Assembly: GCA_000745135.1 (NCBI GenBank)
Contig: JQNH01000001.1
Coordinates: 434,001 to 498,000 of the forward strand
Length of the DNA stretch: 64,000 nucleotides
Reading direction: 5' to 3'
DNA from: Rhizobiales bacterium YIM 77505
Lineage (GTDB): Bacteria > Pseudomonadota > Alphaproteobacteria > Rhizobiales > Beijerinckiaceae
The notes below the pieces were generated by a model. That model was not told where the DNA came from. It worked only from the letters and a program-made list of their open reading frames with translations, and made no database searches. The position numbers and the translations under genes are program-made. Below, piece after piece: positions 1-8,757 of the stretch (positions are counted from its first letter, which is position 1; every line of letters begins with the position of its first letter).

Positions 1-140
1 ATCGAGGCCTTGAACGGCGCAAGCTGGTCGTTCTCGAGTGCCGTGTAGATGGTGAGCTTCGTCTTCTGCTGAGCTTCGGCCGGAGCGCCAAAGCCGAGCG
101 CGAGCGCAAGAGCGGCGCCCGCTGCAAGCCAAGTCTTCAT
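1..140 (-). CDS. ABC transporter periplasmic substrate-binding protein, N-terminal part (AEP uptake, probable)
   Basis: Only the first ~46 codons lie in the window; the gene runs off the left edge. The ATG at 140 opens a clear Sec signal peptide: MKTW, then an Ala/Leu-rich core, ending in APAEAQ. The mature protein begins with a TKLTIYTALENDQ-like stretch, which resembles binding proteins of putative 2-aminoethylphosphonate ABC transporters. It lies on the same strand as, and downstream of, phnW-phnA-phnY. An AEP importer that feeds the pathway would therefore fit. The substrate is inferred mainly from this context. Confidence 0.7.
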   Translation of the reverse strand, partial: MKTWLAAGAALALALGFGAPAEAQQKTKLTIYTALENDQLAPFKAS

Positions 141-232
141 CCCGATCCCCTCTCTTTTTCGCCTCTCCACTGCGCGGGCCGCGAGCCGCCACCCTCCACT
201 ACACGCCGGACCGCGAGAACCCGCAAGACCTC

Positions 233-262
233 TTTTGTGGCTTTCTGCCGCTTTCTGAGGCC
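233..262. promoter_or_regulatory. three imperfect 10-bp direct repeats upstream of the binding-protein gene
   Basis: Reading + strand, the decamers TTTTGTGGCT, TTCTGCCGCT and TTCTGAGGCC follow one another without spacing. They lie between the phnY stop (275) and the binding-protein start (140). Exact 10-bp phasing puts the repeats on one face of the helix, as in tandem operator sites. A similar TTTTTGTGG array lies beside the DeoR gene at 8728-8757. Binding by DeoR or any other regulator is inference. Confidence 0.35.
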
Positions 263-274
263 GTGCGTCTCACC

Positions 275-1726
275 TCATGCCGGCCAGGGCAGTGAGTAGG
301 TGCGCACATTGGTGAAGCTCTTCATGGCTTCGACGACGCCCTCCTTGTAGCCGAGGCCCGAGTCCTTGATGCCGCCAAAGGGCGACATCTCGATCCGGTA
401 TCCTGGGACCTCCCAGACATTGACCGTTCCCACATCAAGCTCGCTGATGAAACGGGTGATGTAGTCGAGCCGGTTGGTGCAGACCCCGGATGAAAGCCCA
501 TAGGCGGTGGAGTTCGACACCTTGATGACGGCGTCAATATTGTCCGGCACGCGGATGATCGGAATGACCGGGCCGAAGGTTTCCTCTCGCACGAGCTCGC
601 AGTCGTGAGGCACATGATCGACGACCGTCGGCGGGAAGAGGGCGCCGCGCCGGTCGTTGCCATGGAGCAGCTTCGCCCCGCGCGTGACCGCGTCTTCAAC
701 CCGGCTTTGGAAGAGTATCGCCGAGCGCTCGCTGATAACCGTGCCGACGTCGACGGTCGGGTCCGTGGGATCGCCGCATTTGAGCGCCTTGGCTCGCGGC
801 AGAACCTTCTCGACGAAGGCGTCGGCCATGCTCTCCACCACGAGGATGCGCTTCACCGCCGTGCAGCGCTGGCCGGAGTTCTTGGTCGCGCCCTGCACGG
901 CGAGGTCGGCCGCCTTGTCGAGGTCGGCGTCCTCCATGACGATCAGCGGATCGTTGCCGCCGAGCTCGAGCACGAGGCGGCGATAGCCCGCCTTTTCGGC
1001 GATATACTTGCCGACGCGGACCGAGCCGGTGAAGGTGATGAGGTCGGCGTCGGGATCGGTGATCATGGCGTCGCCCATGGTCGACGGATTGCCGGTGACG
1101 ACCGAGAGCATTTCCGGCGGCAGCCCCGCCTCGTAGAGCACGTCTGCAAGCGCCAGCGCCGTCAGCGGCGTGAGTTCGGTGGGCTTGAGCACCAGGCGGT
1201 TGTTGGTGGCAATCGCCGGGGCGAGCTTGTGGCTCACCATGTTGAGCGGATGGTTGAACGGTGTGATCGCGGAGATCACCCCCATGAGCGGCACACGTGT
1301 TGTGTAGATCTTGCGGCTCTTGCCGTTCGGGCTGATGTCGCAGGAATAGATCTCGCCGTCGTCCTTGATGGTCAGCTGCGCCGCGAAGGACCATACGTCA
1401 TATGCGCGGCTCGCCTCGTAGAGCGAGTCCTTCCAGCACAGGCCCGACTCCGCAGTAATCAAGCGGGCGAACTCCTCCTTGCGGTCGCGCAGGATTTCGG
1501 CCGTGCGCTGCAGGATCTGCTGGCGCTCGTAGCGGGTGAGCTTCGCCTTGAAGGCGCGCGCCTTAGCGAAGGCGTCGCGCACATGCTCGGGCCGCGCCGC
1601 CGGCACCGTACCGACGACCTCGTTGGTGTAGGGGTTGAAGACTTCGATGACCTCTCCGGTCTCGACCTTCTTCCCAGCGATGCGCATGGCCTCGCGACGG
1701 ACAGGGGGCTTCACGGGAGCGTTCAT
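275..1726 (-). CDS. phnY: phosphonoacetaldehyde dehydrogenase
   Basis: An NAD(P)-dependent aldehyde dehydrogenase of 483 aa that oxidises phosphonoacetaldehyde to phosphonoacetate in the cytoplasm. The ALDH fold is complete. FTGSVRVG at about 232-239 is the cofactor loop, the general base is Glu254 in LELGG, and the nucleophile is Cys288 in NSGQRC. Function is assigned mainly by context: the gene follows phnA by 2 bp and phnW lies one gene further upstream. This is the PhnW-PhnY-PhnA route known from Sinorhizobium meliloti. Without that context it would be called a generic ALDH. It is probably co-transcribed from the phnW promoter. Confidence 0.9.
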   Translation of the reverse strand: MNAPVKPPVRREAMRIAGKKVETGEVIEVFNPYTNEVVGTVPAARPEHVRDAFAKARAFKAKLTRYERQQILQRTAEILRDRKEEFARLITAESGLCWKDSLYEASRAYDVWSFAAQLTIKDDGEIYSCDISPNGKSRKIYTTRVPLMGVISAITPFNHPLNMVSHKLAPAIATNNRLVLKPTELTPLTALALADVLYEAGLPPEMLSVVTGNPSTMGDAMITDPDADLITFTGSVRVGKYIAEKAGYRRLVLELGGNDPLIVMEDADLDKAADLAVQGATKNSGQRCTAVKRILVVESMADAFVEKVLPRAKALKCGDPTDPTVDVGTVISERSAILFQSRVEDAVTRGAKLLHGNDRRGALFPPTVVDHVPHDCELVREETFGPVIPIIRVPDNIDAVIKVSNSTAYGLSSGVCTNRLDYITRFISELDVGTVNVWEVPGYRIEMSPFGGIKDSGLGYKEGVVEAMKSFTNVRTYSLPWPA

Positions 1727-1728
1727 GG

Positions 1729-2982
1729 TCAGACGACCCTGTTGAGGGCGACGTCGAAGACGTCGAAGTTGCGCAAAGTCCGGCCGGCCGGAACCTCGAC
1801 CTTGCGGTTGGCGATCATCGGCACGGTCTGCTCCGTCAGGCCGCCATGCGAGCGCAGCGGCTCGGTCAGGCCGGAGAGGTCGTGCTTGGCGCGGGCGGTG
1901 CCGAGCACCTTGTGCCTGGTCGAGATGACGACGAGGTCGCCGATGCGGTCGGGCGGCAGCTCGTAGCGGCGGCAGGCTTCCTCGCGATCAATGGCGACCT
2001 CGACTCCTTCGAGGGATGTAAGTTTGGAAATCATCTCGGAGCGCTTGGCTCCTTCCGGCAGATAAACGGTGGCGAAGGAGCCGAGGGCGCCGTGGTGGAC
2101 GACATAAGGATCGGTGATCGGCAGGATCACGCGGGCCTGGCCGGCGCCGAGCCATTCGTCAAAAAGCTCCTGCAGATAGATCACGTCGGGCTCGCCATTG
2201 GCGAGATGCTTGTCATTCATGCCGTGATCGGCGGTGAGGACCAGAACGCAACCGGCCGCATCGAGCTCGCCCACATAGCGGTCGAGCATGGCGTAGAAGC
2301 AGTTGGCGATCTCGGTGCCCGGCGCGGCCTTGTGTTGGATGTAGTCGGTGGTCGAGAGATACATGACGTCGGGGCGGAAAGTCTGGAGCAGCTTCACGCC
2401 GGCGGCGAACACGAATTCGGACAATTCCGCCGAGTAGACGTCGGGCAGCGGCATGCCGACGAAGTCGAGGACGTTGTCGATGCCGTTCTCAGGCCTCGTC
2501 GCCTTGTCGGCCTTCTCGGAGGAAAACGCGATGGCACGCCCGCTTAACGGATCGAGCCCATAACCAAGGAGTGTGCGCAGCTTGTCCTTGGCGGTGACGA
2601 CCGCGACCTTGGCGCCGGCGTCGTGGAAGGCTTTCATGATGGTCGGCGCGCGCATGAAGCGCGCATCGTTCATCATCACCTCCTCGCCGGTGGCGGGATC
2701 GTAGAAGTAGTTGCCGGCAATGCCGTGGACGGCAGGCGGGCGGCCGGTGATGATCGAGATGTTGTTCGGGTTGGTGAAGCTCGGGATGACCGACTGCGCA
2801 AGCAGGTTCGTGCCCGTGCTCATGAGTCGGTCGAAATTGGGTGCGAGCCCCGCTTCGATGGCGCGCTCGATGTAGCCCGGCTCTGACCCATCGATGCAGA
2901 CGACGACGGTCGGCGACTTCGGCCATCGGTACTCGCGCCCATTCACCGTGACGCTTGTCCCGAAGGAGTTGTCGATTTTCAT
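1729..2982 (-). CDS. phnA: phosphonoacetate hydrolase
   Basis: A 417-aa enzyme of the alkaline phosphatase superfamily that cleaves the C-P bond of phosphonoacetate to acetate and phosphate. The N-terminal metal site [11 protein letters not shown] is visible at about 27-37. The probable nucleophile is Thr70 in PSFTNPNN, and later metal ligands lie in LTADHGMND and in the HGG near the C-terminus. Length is normal for the family. It ends 2 bp before phnY and begins 10 bp after phnW, so the three genes read as one operon. It completes carbon and phosphorus release from AEP. Confidence 0.93.
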   Translation of the reverse strand: MKIDNSFGTSVTVNGREYRWPKSPTVVVCIDGSEPGYIERAIEAGLAPNFDRLMSTGTNLLAQSVIPSFTNPNNISIITGRPPAVHGIAGNYFYDPATGEEVMMNDARFMRAPTIMKAFHDAGAKVAVVTAKDKLRTLLGYGLDPLSGRAIAFSSEKADKATRPENGIDNVLDFVGMPLPDVYSAELSEFVFAAGVKLLQTFRPDVMYLSTTDYIQHKAAPGTEIANCFYAMLDRYVGELDAAGCVLVLTADHGMNDKHLANGEPDVIYLQELFDEWLGAGQARVILPITDPYVVHHGALGSFATVYLPEGAKRSEMISKLTSLEGVEVAIDREEACRRYELPPDRIGDLVVISTRHKVLGTARAKHDLSGLTEPLRSHGGLTEQTVPMIANRKVEVPAGRTLRNFDVFDVALNRVV

Positions 2983-2992
2983 GGCCTGCTCC

Positions 2993-4141
2993 TCATGCCG
3001 CCTTGGCGACGAGGCTGACCTTCATTTCGTCGAGCGCCTCGCGCACGGCATCGACCGCGCCCTCCATGTCCTTCGGATAGAGCCGGCCGATGCAGCCGAT
3101 GCGGAAGGAATCCGCCACGGTGAGCTTGCCGGGATAGATGACGTAGCCGCGCTCTTTCAGCGCATCATAGAAGCGCTGGAATACGAAGTTCGGATGGCGC
3201 GGCATGTGGAAGGTGACGATGATGGGCGCCTGGAGGTGGGCGGGCAGCAGCGTCTCGAAGCCGAGCGCCCTCATGCCGTCGATGAGGGCCCTTCCATTCT
3301 CGGCGTAGCGCCCGCCGCGGCCCTCGACGCCGCCTTCGGCCCAGAACTCCCGGAGCGCCTGATGGAAAGCCACGATGACGTGGATCGGCGGTGTGAATCG
3401 GTATTGCCCCGTCTTTTCGAAATTCTGGTGCTGGTCGAAGAGGTCGAGGACAAGGGTCGTGGCGTTGCCCTTGGTCTCGGCAAGCGAGTCCTTGTGGCAG
3501 AGCACGAAGCCGAGGCCCGGCACGCCCTCGATGCACTTGTTCGAGGATGCTGCGACAGCGTCGAACGAGATGTTGGTCGAGTCGAGCGGAAGCGCTCCGA
3601 AGGCGCTCATGGCATCGATGAGGAGGCGCTTGCCGTGCCGGGCCGCGATCTCGGCGATGGCCTCGATCGGATTGCGGATGCCGCTCGTCGTCTCGCAATG
3701 CACCGCGAAGACATGGGTGATGCTCTTCTGGCGCTTCAGGATGCGCTCAACCGTCGCAAGATCCGGTGGCGAATCCTCCGGCGTCTCGTGCACCACGGTC
3801 TTGCGGCTGGCGATGTCCAGGATGCGCTTGGCGCGGTGGCCATAGGCGCCGTTGATCAGCACCAGCACCTTGCCGTTCCTTGGCACGAAGGTCGTCAGCA
3901 TGGCCTCGACCGCAAAGGTGCCGGAGCCCTGCATCGGCACCGTCACGTAGCGGCCCTCGCCCTTGATGATCCGGGTCAGCTCCAGGAGGACCGCCTGATT
4001 GATGCCGATGAAGGTGGCATCGCGCGAGCCCCAGTCATGCACCATGACCTCCTTGACGGATTTGGAGGTTGTGAGGGGACCAGGCGTGAGGAGAAGGGGA
4101 TCTCCCGTCTCGGAGGCGGCGCGACGGAGGTTGGTTGGCAT
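2993..4141 (-). CDS. phnW: 2-aminoethylphosphonate--pyruvate transaminase
   Basis: A PLP-dependent class V aminotransferase (382 aa) that converts AEP plus pyruvate to phosphonoacetaldehyde plus alanine. LLLTPGPLTTS at the N-terminus is typical of the family. The cofactor-binding Asp is in LIDAMSAFG (~176), and the Schiff-base lysine is Lys202 in SSNKCIEG. The reading frame stays open upstream to 4303, but the ATG at 4141 has an AAGGGA ribosome site and gives the usual N-terminus. It is the first gene of the phnW-phnA-phnY operon, divergent from a LysR gene. Confidence 0.95.
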   Translation of the reverse strand: MPTNLRRAASETGDPLLLTPGPLTTSKSVKEVMVHDWGSRDATFIGINQAVLLELTRIIKGEGRYVTVPMQGSGTFAVEAMLTTFVPRNGKVLVLINGAYGHRAKRILDIASRKTVVHETPEDSPPDLATVERILKRQKSITHVFAVHCETTSGIRNPIEAIAEIAARHGKRLLIDAMSAFGALPLDSTNISFDAVAASSNKCIEGVPGLGFVLCHKDSLAETKGNATTLVLDLFDQHQNFEKTGQYRFTPPIHVIVAFHQALREFWAEGGVEGRGGRYAENGRALIDGMRALGFETLLPAHLQAPIIVTFHMPRHPNFVFQRFYDALKERGYVIYPGKLTVADSFRIGCIGRLYPKDMEGAVDAVREALDEMKVSLVAKAA

Positions 4142-4299
4142 CGGTCGTCCCTTGCTGTCGTTCCCGGCACCGCGAGGCACGCTGGAAAATCCATGACCAC
4201 GCGCCGCGTGCTCGGCGGCGTCGGCGTCCGCGACGTCCAAGCTCCTCGCGATGCAAGGTCTCGGAACGACGACACCATCTGCGGGGACGCTAGCGCTGC

Positions 4300-4317
4300 C
4301 CAATCCATTGGTCCAAT
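4300..4317. promoter_or_regulatory. triple CCAAT/ATTGG dyad, candidate LysR operator
   Basis: The sequence CCAATCCATTGGTCCAAT holds three alternating half-sites. CCAAT-cc-ATTGG and ATTGG-t-CCAAT are two overlapping perfect dyads that share the middle arm. It lies in the 213-bp gap between divergent phnW and the LysR gene, 38 bp from the LysR start, where an autoregulatory LysR operator is expected. That the LysR protein binds here is inferred. Confidence 0.5.
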
Positions 4318-4354
4318 ATGAGGTTTGGATGCCTGAAATAGGTTTTGTCTATCG

Positions 4355-5236
4355 ATGTCCTTGACTGGCCTTCGCGCCTTCCACCTTGTCGCCCAGGCGG
4401 GCAGCTTCACGAAAGGCGCCCGCGCCGGCAATGTCAGCCAGCCGACCATCTCGGCCCAGGTGCGCGCGCTGGAGGAAGCGCACGGCGCGCGCCTCTTCGA
4501 CCGCCGAGGCCGGTCCGTGGCGCTGACGCCCCTGGGCCAGAGCTTGTTCGGCGTCACTGCCCGTCTGTTCGCCGCTGAGGAGGAGGCCATGGCGCTTCTC
4601 GCCGGGGCGCGCACGCTGACGCGCGGCCATCTGCGGGTCTCCGCCGACAGCGCCTCCCACGTCATGCCGCTGCTTGCCGAACTCAAGCGCCGGCACGGCG
4701 GCCTCACCTTCTCGCTGCGCATCGGCAACTCGTCCGACGTGGTGGCGCAGATCCTCGACTACGCCGCCGACGTCGGCGTCACGGCCCAGCAGACCTCCGA
4801 TCCGCGCCTCCACAGCGTCCGGCTTCGCACCGATCGTCTGGTGGTGTTCGTGCCTCTCGCGCACAGTTGGGCGAGGCGCCGCAGCATCAGGATCAGCGAA
4901 CTCGCCGGGCAGGACCTCGTGATCCGTGAGCGGGGCTCGATCACCCGGGAGGTGTTCGAGATGCGCCTCGCCGAGGCAGGCGTGCGGCCGCACGCGCTCA
5001 TCGAGGTGCAGTCGCGCGAGGCGGTGCGGGAAGCGGTGGCCGCCGGCTTCGGCATCGGCATCATCTTCGACAGCGAGTTCGGACAGGATCCAGCCTGCCG
5101 CAAGCTCGTCGTCACGGGTGCCGATCTTGGCGTCGCGGAATACGTCATCTGCCGCGAGGAGCGGCGGCGTCTTCCCCTTGTGCGGGGTGTTCTCGACCTG
5201 CTCGCTGCGCGGCTAGCTCCTACTGCAGGCGGATAA
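4355..5236 (+). CDS. LysR-family regulator of the AEP genes
   Basis: A 293-aa LysR-type transcriptional regulator. The N-terminal winged helix-turn-helix is clear: LRAFHLVAQAGSFTKGA, then VSQPTISAQVRALE, then LFDRRGR. The rest is a co-inducer domain of normal size. It is divergent from phnW with a 213-bp shared promoter region, the usual layout for a LysR activator of its neighbour. AEP or phosphonoacetaldehyde is a plausible inducer, but this is inferred. Its last 17 bp overlap the convergent permease gene. Confidence 0.88.
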   Translation: MSLTGLRAFHLVAQAGSFTKGARAGNVSQPTISAQVRALEEAHGARLFDRRGRSVALTPLGQSLFGVTARLFAAEEEAMALLAGARTLTRGHLRVSADSASHVMPLLAELKRRHGGLTFSLRIGNSSDVVAQILDYAADVGVTAQQTSDPRLHSVRLRTDRLVVFVPLAHSWARRRSIRISELAGQDLVIRERGSITREVFEMRLAEAGVRPHALIEVQSREAVREAVAAGFGIGIIFDSEFGQDPACRKLVVTGADLGVAEYVICREERRRLPLVRGVLDLLAARLAPTAGG

Positions 5237-6083
5237 GGAGAAGGCCCGCCACGATCAGCGCCACGGCAATCCCGCGCGCCGGAACGAAGGGCTCTTTCAG
5301 TACCACGATGGCGATGAGGGTCGCCCAAAGCACGCTCGATTCGCGCAACGCGGCGACAAGCGCGATCGGCGCCACCGTCATGGCCCAGATGGCAATCCAG
5401 TAGGAGCCGAGCGACATCGCGCCGCCCGCGAGCCCTTGCGGAAGATAAGCCCGCAAGGGTTTCAGCGCCTCAGGTCCGCGTAGCCACCAAGCCAGAACCA
5501 CCAGGGGCACGCTGTCGATGACGAAGAGCGCCGCCGAATAGGCATGGGCATCCCTCGCTACCCGCGCGCCGATGCCGTCGACGAGGGTGTAGGCGCAGAT
5601 GATCAGAGCCGTCAGCATCGCGAAGCCGATGGCGACGGGATCAATGACCGCGTGCTTGCGCTTGCCGAGAAAGGCCATGAGGATGATGCCGACTCCCAGC
5701 ACGGCGACGCCCATAGCGCCCTGGAGGGTGATCGGCTCCCTCAGCAGGAAGAGCGATGCGGCAGCGGTGAGAAGTGGCGCCCCGCCACGCGCGATAGGGT
5801 AGATCTGCCCCATATCGGCTCGTCGATAGGCTTCGGCCAGGGCGACGTAATAGGCGAGATGGATGACGACCGAGGCAATGAGCCAGGGCCAGGCCTCAGC
5901 ACGCGGGAAGCCGAACCAGACGAGGAACGGCAGCCCGATGACTCCGCCCGCCGCCGTGATCAGCGTCATGGCGAGGAAGGGCTCGAGCTTGATCTTCAGG
6001 AAGGCGTTCCAGCCTGCATGGAGCGCCGCTGCCATCAGCACCAGCCCGAAGACCGCTGGGTCCAGGGTTGAAGTGGTTGTCAT
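5220..6083 (-). CDS. EamA/DMT-family membrane permease
   Basis: A 287-aa polytopic inner-membrane protein with two tandem EamA-type repeats and about ten hydrophobic segments. It starts at the ATG at 6083 (MTTTSTLDP), where the hydrophobic region begins at once. Typical features are a Trp/Asn pair in HAGWNAFLK and the LREPIT and LKEPF helix-loop motifs that end each half. Members export or import small metabolites; the substrate cannot be read from sequence. It converges on the LysR gene and lies downstream of the flavoprotein gene on the same strand, 151 bp away, so it could serve either neighbouring pathway. Confidence 0.8.
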   Translation of the reverse strand: MTTTSTLDPAVFGLVLMAAALHAGWNAFLKIKLEPFLAMTLITAAGGVIGLPFLVWFGFPRAEAWPWLIASVVIHLAYYVALAEAYRRADMGQIYPIARGGAPLLTAAASLFLLREPITLQGAMGVAVLGVGIILMAFLGKRKHAVIDPVAIGFAMLTALIICAYTLVDGIGARVARDAHAYSAALFVIDSVPLVVLAWWLRGPEALKPLRAYLPQGLAGGAMSLGSYWIAIWAMTVAPIALVAALRESSVLWATLIAIVVLKEPFVPARGIAVALIVAGLLLIRLQ

Positions 6084-6130
6084 CCCACCCCCTAACGCCG
6101 CCGGAGACCGGGCAGTCGGCACGGGACAGT

Positions 6131-6169
6131 CGGCAGTCGGGCCGGCGTGGCAGGGCCCTTCGACTGCCG
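6131..6169. repeat. intergenic hairpin of AGTCGGC-type repeats
   Basis: CGGCAGTCG at 6131-6139 pairs perfectly with CGACTGCCG at 6161-6169 across a 21-nt loop. The surrounding 6112-6190 is built of repeated GCAGTCGG and CGACTGC words. It lies between the flavoprotein stop and the DMT start, and may be a degenerate palindromic repeat or an mRNA structure. No run of T follows, so it is not a classic terminator. Confidence 0.45.
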
Positions 6170-6234
6170 ATTATCGACTGCTGATCGCCACATGAGCATC
6201 GCGGGTCCAGGGCGTCCCGATCGAGCGGAGCGGA

Positions 6235-8682
6235 TCATCCCCTCATCCGGAGGCCGTCGGGATCGTAGAAGGGCCTGAGGCTGGCGCGGACGGGAATCGT
6301 TTCGCCGGCAACATCAATGGTGAAGCGTCGTCTGTCCAGCCAGGCCTGGTCGATCGCATCGTCCGTAGAATGCACCCAGCCGAGAGCAATGAGTCCGCCA
6401 AGCGTCGCGCCATAGGCCGCCGAGGTGATCTCGCCCACGGGCGCTCCATCGGCCAGGACCAGCTCGCCGCCCCAGGCCCAGGAGCCTTGCGGTTCGTCGC
6501 CCGAGAAGGCAATGAGGCGCTTGCGCAGCGGCCGTTTGCAGGCTTCGACGAGGGCGTCGCGACCGATGAAGTCGCCTTTGTTGAGCTTCGCCGCGAAGCC
6601 GAGCCCGGCTTCCCAGGGGGTTACCTCAGGGCTCAGCTCGCGGCCCCAGGCGCGGTAAGCCTTCTCGACGCGCAAGGCCTCGATCGCGTAGTAGCCGGCG
6701 TCGCGCAAGCCGACGCCTTCACCGGCTTCCATCAGCGTCTCGTAGACGGTGGCGGCGAACTCGGTCGGCACATAGAGCTCATAGCCGAGCTCGCCCATAT
6801 AGCTGCGACGCATGGCGAGCGCAGTCGCATAGCCGATGTCGATCTCGCGGATGGCACTGAAGGGGAAGACGTCGTTGGCGAAGGACGTGCGGCTCACCTT
6901 GGCGAGCACCTGGCGCGAGCGCGGCCCCATGAGCGCCAGGACCGCATAAGCCGAGGTGACGTCGGTGAGGACAGCGCGGGCATCCTCCGGCATGTTGCGG
7001 CGGATCCAGTCGGCGTCGCGGGTCGCCTGCGCCGTGCCGGTGACGAGGAGGAAGCTGTCAGGCGCGAGCCGTGCGACGGTCAGGTCGCTCTCGTAGCCGC
7101 CGCGGCGGTTGAGCATGCCCGTGTAGACCGACGTGCCGACTGGAATGGCCATGTCGTTGGCGCAGAGGCGCTGCAGCACCGCCTCCGCGTCGGCGCCCTG
7201 CATCAGGAGCTTGGCGAAGGAGGTCATGTCGAAGAGGGCGGCGCCCTCACGGCAGGCGCGCTGCTCGGCGACGACGGCATCAAACCAGTTCTGGCGGCCG
7301 AAGGAGTAGTCGATGCGCCGTTCCGCTTCATTCGCGGCGAAGAAATTCGGCCGCTCCCAGCCCATCTTCGACCCGAACACTGCGCCCTTGCCGGCGAGCC
7401 GGTCGTAGAGGGGCGAGCGACGGAAGGGCCGGGCGGTGGCGAGCTCCCGGTTCGGCCAGGGCATGGCGTAGTGGAGGCCGAGCACTTCCTTGACGCGGTC
7501 GCGCAGCCATGTGGGGTTGCCGTTGAAGGAGGCGAAGCGGCGGATATCGACGGGCCAGAGATCCTGCGTCGGCTCGTCCTCGACGATCCACTCGGCGAGC
7601 GCCTTGCCCGCCCCGCCGGCGGAAGCGATGCCCATCGAGTTGAAGCCTGCAGCGACATAGATGTTCTGCGCCCCCGGCGCCGCGCCGAGGATGAAGTTGT
7701 TATCGGGCGTGAAGCTCTCGGGGCCGTTGAGGAAGAGTTTGATTGGTGCGGTCTCGAGCGCCGGCACGCGCTCGATGGCCTTCGTCATCAGGATCTCGAA
7801 CTGGTCCCAATCATCGGGCAGGAGCTGGAACTCGAAATCGGCCGGGATGCCGTCCATGCCCCAGGGCTTGGCATCCGGCTCGAAGCCGCCCATAACGAGG
7901 CCGCCGACCTCCTCCTTGAAGTAGATGTAGCCGTCCGGGTCACGCATCACGGGGAGGTCGGGGCTCACTCCGGCGATCGGCTCCGTCACTACATACATGT
8001 GCTCGGCGGAATGGAGCGGGATGGTGACGCCGACGAGCCGCCCGAGCTCGCGCGACCACTGGCCGGCGCAGATGCACAAGACCTCGCAGGCGATCTCGCC
8101 GCGGTTCGTGACGATGCGGCGCTCTGCGCTGCCATTCTCGACGGCAAGTACGCGCGTCTTCTCTAAGATGCGCACGCCGCCGGCACGAGCACCCTTGGCG
8201 AGAGCTTGGGTGATGTCGGCCGGGTTCGCCTTGCCGTCGCCCGGAAGCCACACGGCGCCTACGAGGTCATCGATGCGCATCGGGGGCCAGCGTTCCCCAG
8301 CCTCGCGGGGCGACAGTTCCTCGATCGCCACTCCTTGCGAGCGCGCCATGGAGATGGTCCGTCGGAGCAAGGTCATGCGCGCGCTCGTGCGAGCCACGGT
8401 GAGAGAGCCGCACTGCTTCCACCCCGTGGCAAGGCCGGTCTCCTGCTCGAGCGAGGCGTAGAGCTCCGTTGAATAGCGGATGAGTCGTGTCATGCTCGAG
8501 TGAGAGCGGAGCTGTCCCACGAGGCCTGCTGCATGCCAGGTCGTGCCGCCCGACAGCCGGCCCTGCTCCAGCAGAACCACGTCGCACCAGCCGAGCTTGC
8601 TCAGATGGTAGGCTACTGAGCAGCCAACGATGCCGCCTCCCACGATCACGACCTGCGCGTGAGGCGGCAAGGGCTCGCTCAT
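6235..8682 (-). CDS. dimethylglycine/sarcosine dehydrogenase-like FAD oxidoreductase fused to GcvT domain
   Basis: An 815-aa protein. Its N-terminal DAO-type FAD domain has the dinucleotide fold VVIVGGGIVGCS. Next come an FAO_M linker and a C-terminal GcvT-like folate-binding half with its barrel tail. His50 in TWHAAGL matches the histidine that carries covalent FAD in dimethylglycine dehydrogenase. The likely role is oxidative demethylation or dehydrogenation of an N-methylated amine or amino acid, passing one carbon to tetrahydrofolate. The ATG at 8682 has a GGAG site 8 nt upstream, which favours it over the TTG at 8688. It follows a DeoR gene and sits near a ligase and an ALDH. The true substrate is unknown. 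Confidence 0.85.
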   Translation of the reverse strand: MSEPLPPHAQVVIVGGGIVGCSVAYHLSKLGWCDVVLLEQGRLSGGTTWHAAGLVGQLRSHSSMTRLIRYSTELYASLEQETGLATGWKQCGSLTVARTSARMTLLRRTISMARSQGVAIEELSPREAGERWPPMRIDDLVGAVWLPGDGKANPADITQALAKGARAGGVRILEKTRVLAVENGSAERRIVTNRGEIACEVLCICAGQWSRELGRLVGVTIPLHSAEHMYVVTEPIAGVSPDLPVMRDPDGYIYFKEEVGGLVMGGFEPDAKPWGMDGIPADFEFQLLPDDWDQFEILMTKAIERVPALETAPIKLFLNGPESFTPDNNFILGAAPGAQNIYVAAGFNSMGIASAGGAGKALAEWIVEDEPTQDLWPVDIRRFASFNGNPTWLRDRVKEVLGLHYAMPWPNRELATARPFRRSPLYDRLAGKGAVFGSKMGWERPNFFAANEAERRIDYSFGRQNWFDAVVAEQRACREGAALFDMTSFAKLLMQGADAEAVLQRLCANDMAIPVGTSVYTGMLNRRGGYESDLTVARLAPDSFLLVTGTAQATRDADWIRRNMPEDARAVLTDVTSAYAVLALMGPRSRQVLAKVSRTSFANDVFPFSAIREIDIGYATALAMRRSYMGELGYELYVPTEFAATVYETLMEAGEGVGLRDAGYYAIEALRVEKAYRAWGRELSPEVTPWEAGLGFAAKLNKGDFIGRDALVEACKRPLRKRLIAFSGDEPQGSWAWGGELVLADGAPVGEITSAAYGATLGGLIALGWVHSTDDAIDQAWLDRRRFTIDVAGETIPVRASLRPFYDPDGLRMRG

Positions 8683-8727
8683 GGTCAAATCTCCGCTCGC
8701 GTCATGACAGTCGCAAAGCGCACCTCA

Positions 8728-8757
8728 CCACAAAAAACCACAAAAAGCCACATCAAT
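8728..8757. promoter_or_regulatory. three 10-bp direct repeats (TTTTTGTGG on - strand), candidate DeoR operator
   Basis: CCACAAAAAA, CCACAAAAAG and CCACATCAAT are contiguous decamers. They lie in the 70 bp between the DeoR gene and the flavoprotein gene and overlap the DeoR stop codon. Read with transcription they are TTTTTTGTGG-like. Exact helical phasing and position just upstream of the flavoprotein start suggest an operator. The A-rich tract stands out in GC-rich DNA. Which regulator binds is inferred. Confidence 0.45.

Noticed and set aside
605-1966. Long open frame on the + strand opposite phnY
   Set aside because: It is antisense to a complete ALDH with intact catalytic residues; its product is His/Arg/Asp-rich with no domain. 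The same holds for long frames at 2894-4321, 6370-8166, 9537-10532, 15223-15807, 39872-42346, 48678-50393 and 54521-56635.
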